Translations under genes and position numbers: made by a program | Assembly: GCA_020354105.1 (NCBI GenBank) | Contig: CP070642.1 | Span: forward strand, 1,059,435-1,065,467 | Reading direction: 5' to 3' | Source: Chloroflexota bacterium | GTDB taxonomy: Bacteria; Chloroflexota; Dehalococcoidia; GIF9; UBA5629 | DNA: 6,033 nt | Notes under the pieces: generated by a model | The model's input: the letters and a program-made list of their open reading frames with translations, nothing else | Databases searched by the model: none | What the model was told of the DNA's origin: nothing | Shown: positions 1-5,721 of the stretch, one piece after another | Numbering within the stretch: position 1 is the first letter of the stretch | How the letters are laid out: each line of letters starts with the position of its first letter

Positions 1-1
1 A

Positions 2-3000
2 ATAGGCGCTGTGGTTTTCTGTATCGAGCCCTCTCGATATCTTTACCCTCTGATAGGGTCCTCGCCTATGACAAGTGAGACCGCCGAGACCTTGCTGGTG
101 GAACGCGATGGCGACCAAGTATTGTTTTTGAACGAGCTGCGCCACCAGAAAGAAACCGCTCTCAAATTGAGAATCCCCTTGAGCCAGCAAGAGGTTCCGG
201 CTGTCATGGCTGTCCTAGGGATAGCGGGAGTTGTTGAAGGCAAGGACTATCGCGGGGTAGAGGTATTAGCTGCCCTGACACATATTCCCAATTCCCCATG
301 GTATACGGTAGCCAAAATCGATACCAGTGAGGCGCTCTCGGTATGGCGCTCTCAGGCTGGCATGATTATAGCTTTCTTCACTGGACTGCTGGTTGCTGCG
401 CTTGCCCTCGTCGGCTTCATCTGGCAGCGGAGGCAAATGTTGGCATATCAGGCACTGTATCAGGCAGAGGCCGAGCGGAAGAAGTTGGAGAAACATCTAA
501 TAGATTCTGAGGCTAAATACAGGCGCCTCTTTGAAACAGCTCAGGATGCCATATTAATTCTCGATGGAGAAACCGGACAAATCATCGATGCTAACCCGTT
601 TATCAAAGATATGCTAGGATACACTCTGGAGGAACTTCAGGGAAAGCATCTCTGGGAAATCGGTACGTTCCAAGATATAGTGTCAAGCAAAGCCGCCTAC
701 GAAAAACTGGCGCAAAAAGGTTATATCCGTTACGAACACTTACCTCTTCAGTCCAAGGATGGACGGCTAATTCATGTGGAGTTTGTCTCCAACAGATACA
801 AGGTAGACAATCGAGATGTGTTTCAGTGCAATATCCGTGACATCACCGAGCGCAAGCGAGCGGAGGAGGTGCTACGGCAATCCGAGGAGAAATATCGCGA
901 CCTGGTGGAGACTATACCCGATGTCGTCTTCGCTGTCGATAAAAACGGAACTGTAACCTATCTCAGTCCGGCCGTAGAGCCTATGACTGGATATAGTGTC
1001 TCGGAGCTCATGGGGCAAACCTTCGCCGACTTCTTGCACCCCGAAGATCTGGCACACGCCTTTGAGGCTTTTCAGCGCACCCTCTCTGGTGAGACCGTGG
1101 TTGATGAGGCCCGCTTTTTTACCAAGTCCGGCGAAACGCGCTGGCTGCGCAATTCCAACAAGCCGATCTTTGCAGGAGACCAGGTGGTGGGGGTGCGTGG
1201 TGTATTCAGTGACATCACCGAGAGCAAGCGGGCGGAGGAGGCCCTGCGCCAGTCCGAGGAGAGATATCGAACCATACTTGAACAAATGGATGAGAGCTAT
1301 TATGAGATAGACCTCGCCGGTAATTTCACCTTTGTCAACGATGCACTGTGCCATCGCCTTGGACGTTCCAGGGAAGAGTTAATTGGAATGAACTACAGAG
1401 CCTATACACCCAAGGAGAGAGTCGATAATACGTTCAAGACCTTCAATACTGTATATCGGACAGGCCAGCCAATTAAAGAAATCCCTGCAGTCACTATTGC
1501 CGGAGACGGCAGCCTAAGATTTGTGGAACGGTCGATTTTTCCTATACTAGACCGAGAGGGGAAGGTGGCCGGATTTCGCGGAATCTCACATGATATTACT
1601 GAGCGCAAGCTGGCTGAAGAACTTATCCGCCTGCGCCTGGAATTATTCGAGTTCTCGGCGACACATTATTTGGATGAACTGCTACAAAAAACACTGGACG
1701 AAATCGGGCAGTTGACCAGCAGCCCCATTGGATTCTACCACTTCATGGAGGATGACCAGAAAACGTTATCGCTCCAGGCCTGGTCCACACGAACAGTCAA
1801 GGAATTCTGCAAGGCAGAAGGCAAAGGAACGCATTACGATATTGACCAGGCAGGTGTATGGATCGACTGTGTTCGAGAAAGGCGACCGGTGATACACAAT
1901 GACTATGCCTCACTGCCGCATAGAAAAGGAATGCCTGAAGGACATGCCATAGTCACACGTGAACTTGTTGTGCCCATAATGAGATCTGACCGCATTGTGG
2001 CTGTGTTGGGTATCGGGAACAAGCCCAGCAACTATACCGATAGGGATGTAGAGATCGTCTCTTATCTTGCAGACGTCGCCTGGGAAATCACCGAGCGCAA
2101 GCGTGCGGAGGACGCACTGCAGCAGTCCGAAGGAAGATACCGGACGATTCTAAATGAAATACAAGAAGCTTACTATGAGCTAGACCTCGCTGGCAATTAC
2201 ACATTTTTTAACGATGCGCTATGCCGTCAAACGGGGTATTCGCGGGAAGAACTGATGGGGATGAACTATCGGAGATACGTACCTGAAGAGGACTGGAAGA
2301 CTACATACGAGAGATTTAACCATGTTTATCGGACGGGTGAACCGCTAAGGTGGGCTCCTCTTAAGGCTATAGCCAAGGACGGCAGAATTATTCACACAGA
2401 GGATAATGTAGTGCCACTCCATAATGAAAGCGGTGAAATTATCGGGTTCCGTGGAGTTAGCCGTGATATTACAGAGCGTAAGCTGGCCGAAGAGGAAAAA
2501 AAACAACTGGAGATAAAGGCTCAAATTACCAGCCGTCTGGCTTCTGTGGGTGAGATGGCGGCCGGCGTCGCCCACGAGATAAACAACCCGCTTACCGGTG
2601 TCACAGGCTACGCACAACTGCTTATGGACCGAGATGACATCCCCGCGGACATCAGGAGTGATTTGGTAGCCATCAATGAAGGCGCTCAACGAGTAGCAGG
2701 AATTGTACAGAGGCTGCTCGCCTTCTCTCGCCAGACCAAACCAGAGCGGAAGCTGGCGGATATAAACGAGCTTATAGAGAGCACGCTCATCCTGAGAGCT
2801 TATCACCTTAGGGTTAATAATATTGAAGTCGTTACCAAGCTGGCTCCTGCTTTGCTGGAAACTGTGGTCGACCCAGGGCAAATACAGCAGGTATTACTCA
2901 ATTTAATCGTCAACGCCGAGACTGAGATGAAGCTGGCTCAGGGCAGGGGCAAGCTCACCATAACCACAGAGAGAAGCGATAGCACCATAAAAATATACGT

Positions 3001-3631
3001 TAAAGATGATGGGCCAGGTATAAAACCGGAGGTCATAGACAGGATATTCGACCCCTTCTTCACCACCAGAGAGACGGGTCAGGGCACCGGGCTGGGCTTG
3101 AGCCTGTGCTATGGCATAATAACCGAACATAATGGGAAGATATACGCTGAAAGCAACACGGGCAAAGGTGCTACCTTTATCGTTGAGCTGCCTGTAGTCA
3201 CAGAAGTTGAACCGCTAAAGCCGGACAAGCCAGATGTTAAAAAGTCTAAGAAAAAGATTAAAGCCAGGATACTGGTAGTAGACGATGAAAAGGTGGTCAG
3301 GGACATTGCCAATAGGGTGCTAACTGGAGAAGGTCATAAGGTCGAGACAATACATACAGCAGATGAGGCTTTGAAGAAAATCGAAGGTCACAAATATGAC
3401 CTCATCCTGCTGGATATAAAGATGCCAGGCATGAACGGTATGGAGTTATATAAACGCATTCAAAAAATAGACAAGTCACTAGCCCAAGGGGTAGTCTTCA
3501 TAACCGGCGATGTTATGGGTGCGGATACGGAAAAATTCCTGAGTGATAATAAAGTTGCCCATATTGAGAAGCCTTTTAGTGCTGAGGAGTTAAGCAGTGA
3601 GGTAAAGCACGCTTTGGCAGGAGGACAGTAG
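2..3631 (+). CDS. Hybrid sensor histidine kinase, multi-PAS/GAF, 5'-truncated by window edge
   Basis: The frame is open to the left edge, so the N-terminus is missing and the GTG at 11 is only an internal codon; residues below count from it. Residues 1-115 look like the end of an extracytoplasmic sensor (dCache-like; IPNSPWYTVAKID near 92-104), followed by a TM helix at about 118-138 and a short coiled coil. Then come PAS1 (~166-286), PAS2 (~291-411), PAS3 (~415-535), GAF (~540-690) and PAS4 (~706-827), joined by DITERKRAEE-type linkers. The HisKA H-box has phospho-acceptor H855 in AHEINNP. The HATPase has N968 in the N-box, DDGPGI (999-1004), FDPFFTT (1013-1019) and GQGTGLGLSL (1023-1032). 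After a Lys/Pro-rich linker, a receiver domain (~1085-1203) has acidic D1091/D1092, phospho-acceptor D1135, T1165 and K1187. All catalytic residues are present, so kinase and phosphorelay activity are expected. The ligand is unknown and no separate response regulator lies in the window. Stop is TAG. Confidence 0.95.
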   Translation: MGAVVFCIEPSRYLYPLIGSSPMTSETAETLLVERDGDQVLFLNELRHQKETALKLRIPLSQQEVPAVMAVLGIAGVVEGKDYRGVEVLAALTHIPNSPWYTVAKIDTSEALSVWRSQAGMIIAFFTGLLVAALALVGFIWQRRQMLAYQALYQAEAERKKLEKHLIDSEAKYRRLFETAQDAILILDGETGQIIDANPFIKDMLGYTLEELQGKHLWEIGTFQDIVSSKAAYEKLAQKGYIRYEHLPLQSKDGRLIHVEFVSNRYKVDNRDVFQCNIRDITERKRAEEVLRQSEEKYRDLVETIPDVVFAVDKNGTVTYLSPAVEPMTGYSVSELMGQTFADFLHPEDLAHAFEAFQRTLSGETVVDEARFFTKSGETRWLRNSNKPIFAGDQVVGVRGVFSDITESKRAEEALRQSEERYRTILEQMDESYYEIDLAGNFTFVNDALCHRLGRSREELIGMNYRAYTPKERVDNTFKTFNTVYRTGQPIKEIPAVTIAGDGSLRFVERSIFPILDREGKVAGFRGISHDITERKLAEELIRLRLELFEFSATHYLDELLQKTLDEIGQLTSSPIGFYHFMEDDQKTLSLQAWSTRTVKEFCKAEGKGTHYDIDQAGVWIDCVRERRPVIHNDYASLPHRKGMPEGHAIVTRELVVPIMRSDRIVAVLGIGNKPSNYTDRDVEIVSYLADVAWEITERKRAEDALQQSEGRYRTILNEIQEAYYELDLAGNYTFFNDALCRQTGYSREELMGMNYRRYVPEEDWKTTYERFNHVYRTGEPLRWAPLKAIAKDGRIIHTEDNVVPLHNESGEIIGFRGVSRDITERKLAEEEKKQLEIKAQITSRLASVGEMAAGVAHEINNPLTGVTGYAQLLMDRDDIPADIRSDLVAINEGAQRVAGIVQRLLAFSRQTKPERKLADINELIESTLILRAYHLRVNNIEVVTKLAPALLETVVDPGQIQQVLLNLIVNAETEMKLAQGRGKLTITTERSDSTIKIYVKDDGPGIKPEVIDRIFDPFFTTRETGQGTGLGLSLCYGIITEHNGKIYAESNTGKGATFIVELPVVTEVEPLKPDKPDVKKSKKKIKARILVVDDEKVVRDIANRVLTGEGHKVETIHTADEALKKIEGHKYDLILLDIKMPGMNGMELYKRIQKIDKSLAQGVVFITGDVMGADTEKFLSDNKVAHIEKPFSAEELSSEVKHALAGGQ

Positions 3632-3643
3632 AAAGTCCAGTAC

Positions 3644-3658
3644 GTCTGTGCAACAGAC
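3644..3658 (+). terminator. Weak hairpin after the kinase gene, possible terminator
   Basis: GTCTGT and ACAGAC form a 6-bp stem with a 3-nt GCA loop, 12 nt after the kinase stop, followed by the only mildly T-rich TGCTTTGTTC. It lies in the 99-bp gap between two convergent genes, where a terminator for both directions is expected. The stem is short and no clean T-run follows on either strand, so this is a tentative call. Confidence 0.3.
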
Positions 3659-3730
3659 TGCTTTGTTCATAGTGGGGTTGCAGATAACTCAAGCAGTAAG
3701 CAAGATAGGTATCGCTTCCTAAGACTAGGT

Positions 3731-4495
3731 TTAAATTTTCGGTTCTACCCCACCAGCTTCTCGAAAGTTCTTTGTAGCCCCCAAGTATGCAACAATCAGT
3801 GGATGTGGATGTCCCTCCTGTGACGTTAATTGAGGCTGGAACCCGGTTGCCAAAAAGAAACAATGGTTGTTTAGCTCAACAATCCTGGCTTCCCCATTCT
3901 CGCCAACACCGGTTACCTGTAATCCTGCCTGCTCAATCTTTTTCCTGAATCTGGGATTCAATCCGTAGTTGCAGTTGAATGCTTCTTGAATCTCCGACCG
4001 TTGATAAATATGAAAGGCTAATGAGTCATGAGCCAACTTGATTTTCAATTTCCCCCATAACATGGGAGCTCCCTCTGGACGTTCAGTGACCGGGCACGAA
4101 ACAGGAACTATTAAGGGCGTGCCAGCAATTGCCTCGTATTCTAAATGCGCCGCATCTCTAATACCTGATACATTCCTTGCATACTCCAACAGAGTATGTT
4201 GAAAGCCCCCTCAGGTTCCAATAAATGGCCAGTCTAACTGGCGGGCAAATTGGATTCCTTTAAGGGCGCCCTCTAAGCTCAGATATGGACTACCCGGAGC
4301 CGCCCATAGACCATCAAACTGCCCCAGCCTTTGCTGCCATTCTGTTTCCAGAAACGACTCCGTCGGCAACCAGGTTATGCATACTTGGGCTGATAGATGA
4401 TTCGCAGCATGACTTAGAGCATCATTGGTCGCTTGATGGGAAAATCTGTCCGGGTCATAGTCACCAATGATCCCGATGTTTATTGGTTTGCTCAT
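3731..4495 (-). CDS. CTP synthase C-terminal-region-related selenoprotein, Sec95 encoded by TGA at 4211-4213
   Basis: One 254-residue frame runs from ATG at 4495 to TAA at 3731, broken only by TGA at 4213-4211. Read through, the site is PFIGT-U-GGFQH. This aligns with the nucleophile elbow of CTP synthase (E. coli PyrG, as I recall it, PYLGICLGMQ), and the following YARNVSGI matches PyrG YARHVANM. The N-terminus MSKPINIGIIGDYDP and APGSPYLSLEGALKGIQFAR (oxyanion-loop and helix region) also fit this glutaminase-domain relative, which exists as a free-standing family known to include selenoproteins. Both halves are conserved across the break, which argues against decay. The region equivalent to the PyrG FHPEF catalytic His/Glu reads FQPQL (219-223), so ordinary glutaminase activity is doubtful and the reaction is unknown. 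The start fits the family, but the Shine-Dalgarno is poor (GAAAG abuts ATG). No signal peptide or TM segment is visible, so it is probably cytoplasmic. A nonsense pseudogene is the alternative, but the hairpin after TGA makes it unlikely. Confidence 0.88.
4180..4198 (-). promoter_or_regulatory. Bacterial SECIS-like hairpin directing Sec insertion
   Basis: In the mRNA sense, CAUACUC and GAGUAUG pair perfectly (7 bp) around a 5-nt loop UGUUG. The stem begins 12 nt after the UGA and the loop 19 nt after it. A G sits second in the loop. Known bacterial SECIS elements have an apical loop roughly 16-37 nt after UGA with a G among its first two bases, which SelB recognises. The stem can extend below an AA/CAA internal loop by UUUC with GGAA (to about 4173-4204). 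The hairpin lies inside coding sequence, as bacterial SECIS elements do. Confidence 0.8.
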
Positions 4496-4535
4496 CTTTC
4501 TATCTATTTCAACACCAAAGCCACTTCTCTTGGTA

Positions 4536-4544
4536 ATTATATCA
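4536..4544 (-). promoter_or_regulatory. Extended -10 promoter of the selenoprotein gene
   Basis: The - strand reads TGATATAAT: a perfect TATAAT with the TGn extension. This predicts a start near 4529 and a leader of about 34 nt before the ATG at 4495. No good -35 is seen 16-18 bp upstream, which extended -10 promoters can tolerate. It suggests the selenoprotein gene has its own transcript rather than depending only on the arsR operon. Confidence 0.5.
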
Positions 4545-4564
4545 TTATTTATTTTCGGACATAG

Positions 4565-4577
4565 GTAGAAGTTCTAC
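4565..4577. repeat. 13-bp palindrome upstream of the selenoprotein promoter
   Basis: GTAGAA-G-TTCTAC is a perfect 6-bp inverted repeat with one central base. It begins 20 bp upstream of the extended -10, overlapping where a -35 would lie, so it could be an operator or activator site. A 6-bp palindrome is expected about once per window of this size by chance, so only its position gives it weight. Confidence 0.3.
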
Positions 4578-4612
4578 AAGTCATCGCAGAAGAAATATGT
4601 TTGAAATGCACA

Positions 4613-4648
4613 GGAGGCTGGCAGGTGATTAGTCGCTTGCCAGCCTCC
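4613..4648 (-). terminator. 11-bp perfect inverted repeat after the trmO-like gene
   Basis: GGAGGCTGGCA and TGCCAGCCTCC pair perfectly with 14 bases between them, starting 20 nt past the stop of the TrmO-like gene. Its position suggests transcript termination or 3'-end protection for the arsR-trmO transcript. Neither strand has a U-run after the stem, so it is not a classic intrinsic terminator. Further pairing inside the loop (two G-U wobbles and one G-C) exists only in + strand RNA. Confidence 0.5.
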
Positions 4649-4668
4649 GCACCCGGTGTCTTATCCCG

Positions 4669-5058
4669 TCATGGACACACTTCTGGTTTTATATCCAAAA
4701 TTGGTGTTCCATTTAGCATATCCAGCCCTTTCACATGAATAACATTATCATCCACTCGGAGGACATCCAATAATGACAGGCCGATAGGATTAGGACGAAT
4801 TGGCGAATGAGTGCTAAAAACTCCCACTTCCTTTTTACGAATCGGTGGCTTTATCCTCATATACTGCGGAACGAACCCGGGGCTTTTATGAAATTGGAAA
4901 ATCACATAGATGCGCTGACCGGGTTGAATATCCCGGAGCCCTTCTAGGTAAGATTCATCAATGACCAGAGCCCCTTCCACATCTGATACAGTCCAACTTC
5001 GCGGAATCGTTCCAGAACTAGTGGAGACAAAACCTATGGGTTTCATCTTAATGCCCAT
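4669..5058 (-). CDS. trmO: Short TrmO/TsaA-type tRNA (t6A37 N6) methyltransferase-like protein
   Basis: The protein is 129 residues and belongs to the TsaA/UPF0066 family. E. coli TrmO uses SAM to N6-methylate t6A37 of tRNA-Thr(GGU). Visible family motifs are MKPIGFVST (5-13), VIFQFHKS (52-59), FSTHSPIRPNPIGLS (81-95) and GTPILDIKP (117-125). It is the short, single-domain form; E. coli TrmO carries an extra C-terminal domain. Two oddities: H84 stands where I expect Arg (TRSP is the usual form), and the chain stops at EVCP just after DIKP, where most relatives read Y. ATG at 5058 is preferred: GAGAGGA lies 12 nt upstream, somewhat far, while Met5 has no Shine-Dalgarno. It follows the small Cys/His gene by 52 bp, so it is probably in the arsR transcript. 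The family assignment is firm; the exact tRNA target is inferred. Confidence 0.85.
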   Translation of the reverse strand: MGIKMKPIGFVSTSSGTIPRSWTVSDVEGALVIDESYLEGLRDIQPGQRIYVIFQFHKSPGFVPQYMRIKPPIRKKEVGVFSTHSPIRPNPIGLSLLDVLRVDDNVIHVKGLDMLNGTPILDIKPEVCP

Positions 5059-5110
5059 TTCGCTTCTTTATCCTCTCTATCGGGTAAGTCTTTATTTATC
5101 AGTCCCATTT

Positions 5111-5299
5111 TCAGCTTCCCTTCCGAAAATCAGCTATTCGTTCCTCTACACCTTTAGCTTCAGCCTTAAGCTGCTTCAGGTACTCTTGCAGCTCTTCAAT
5201 GCTTTCTTCCCTGGTGGGGAAGTGCCGCTGAGTATACCCGACGCCACAACAACAACCCCGGTGGTGATGCCCACCACTACAATCATATTGATGACACAT
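5111..5299 (-). CDS. Small Cys/His-rich protein with helical tail, putative metal binder
   Basis: The protein is 62 residues. The first 26 carry five Cys (2, 7, 16, 17, 18) and five His (3, 11-13, 26), including HHH and CCC runs. Residues 29-58 (from TREESIEELQEYL onward) are charged and heptad-like and should form an amphipathic helix or short coiled coil. No signal peptide or TM segment is seen. The gene is real because a strong Shine-Dalgarno, AGGAGG, sits 7 nt before the ATG and the start is one nucleotide after the arsR stop. I know no assigned function; small Cys-rich proteins next to ArsR regulators occur in anaerobes. Binding of metal or thiol-reactive species, possibly as a sensor-linked buffer, is inference from composition and context. 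Stop is TGA. Confidence 0.8.
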   Translation of the reverse strand: MCHQYDCSGGHHHRGCCCGVGYTQRHFPTREESIEELQEYLKQLKAEAKGVEERIADFRKGS

Positions 5300-5300
5300 G

Positions 5301-5663
5301 CTATTTCCTCCTTTCCTGACAGTAATCTTGACAAGATTCCCCCTCGCTCGGCTTCTCCATATTTAGAGCCGCCGAGGTGAGTCTGTAACACTTCTCCAAC
5401 ATATCCTGGTTGATGAAGTAGTGGATGTAGTAGCCACGTCTCTCTCCCTTGACGAGTCCTATGGCCCTAAGCACACGCATGTGCTGGGAAACCGCGGACT
5501 GCGTCACCCCAAGAAGGGCCGCCAGTGCATTGACACAGAGCGCATTCTGGTCTCGCTGGCGGCAGAGGAGCTTTACCAACTTAAGACGGGTAGGATCAGC
5601 CAGCGCACCAAAGAAAGCTGCCTGCTCATCCGTGTTTTCCTCAAACTTCTCTTGATACTCCAT
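5301..5663 (-). CDS. ArsR/SmtB-family winged-helix transcriptional repressor
   Basis: The protein is 120 residues, the normal size for ArsR-family dimeric repressors that release DNA on binding metal or by thiol oxidation. FFGALADPTRLKLVKLL (17-33) is the family's N-terminal helix signature. The helix-turn-helix is about 46-66 (LGVTQSAVSQHMRVLR), followed by the wing near 70-82 (LVKGERRGYYIHY). The classical ELCVCDL metal site reads ALCVNAL, keeping C43 but with Asn at the second Cys, so a canonical alpha-3 arsenic site is not intact. Other Cys are 34, 92, 111 and 115; the last two form CQDYC near the C-terminus and could make an alternative metal or redox site. The start codon is the only suitable ATG but has no Shine-Dalgarno and a predicted leader of only about 22 nt. 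It is the first gene of the cluster and probably autoregulated. The effector is unknown. Confidence 0.92.
   Translation of the reverse strand: MEYQEKFEENTDEQAAFFGALADPTRLKLVKLLCRQRDQNALCVNALAALLGVTQSAVSQHMRVLRAIGLVKGERRGYYIHYFINQDMLEKCYRLTSAALNMEKPSEGESCQDYCQERRK
5306..5311 (-). promoter_or_regulatory. Strong Shine-Dalgarno of the Cys/His-rich gene, inside arsR
   Basis: The - strand reads AGGAGG, 7 nt before ATG 5299, and it lies in the last codons of arsR. This decides the start of the small gene and indicates that arsR and the small gene are translated from one message, while arsR itself has no clear ribosome binding site. Confidence 0.8.
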
Positions 5664-5670
5664 AGTTTTT

Positions 5671-5694
5671 ATAAGTTATCACTAATATACTTAT
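5671..5694. promoter_or_regulatory. Candidate ArsR operator overlapping the start region
   Basis: ATAAGT (5671-5676) and ACTTAT (5689-5694) form an inverted repeat with a 12-bp AT-rich spacer. It spans from the edge of the -10 to just before the arsR start codon. ArsR-family dimers bind AT-rich imperfect palindromes at this position to block polymerase, so autorepression is the likely reading. The half-sites are short, so the exact limits are uncertain. Confidence 0.5.
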
Positions 5695-5721
5695 ATTATC
5701 ATCTGTAAGCGCATATGTCAA
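5693..5721 (-). promoter_or_regulatory. Sigma-70-type promoter of the arsR operon
   Basis: On the - strand a perfect -35 TTGACA (5716-5721) is followed after 17 bp by -10 TAATAT (5693-5698) with the TGA extension directly upstream. Transcription should start near 5686, about 22 nt before the arsR ATG. Confidence 0.75.

Noticed and set aside
872..1354. A 160-codon - strand ORF inside the kinase gene.
   Set aside because: It is a shadow of the PAS-coding region with no plausible protein features of its own.
3731..4189. The downstream part as an independent 152-residue gene starting at TTG 4189.
   Set aside because: It would begin in the middle of a conserved helix just after the nucleophile elbow and inside the SECIS hairpin loop, and has no ribosome binding site.
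4211..4213. The TGA as a nonsense mutation making the gene a pseudogene.
   Set aside because: It falls exactly on the nucleophile codon, the frame and conserved motifs continue intact on both sides, and a SECIS-like hairpin follows at the right distance.
4669..4671. The TrmO-like gene also ends in TGA after Cys-Pro and the frame stays open for about 40 codons, suggesting a second Sec codon.
   Set aside because: The family ends at this point, the read-through sequence resembles nothing, and the hairpin downstream has its loop more than 30 nt past the TGA with no guide G rule evident. It is an ordinary stop.
4961..5380. A 139-codon + strand ORF over the trmO, Cys/His and arsR region.
   Set aside because: It is antisense to three well-supported genes, has low-complexity Ser/Leu/Thr-rich translation and no family resemblance.
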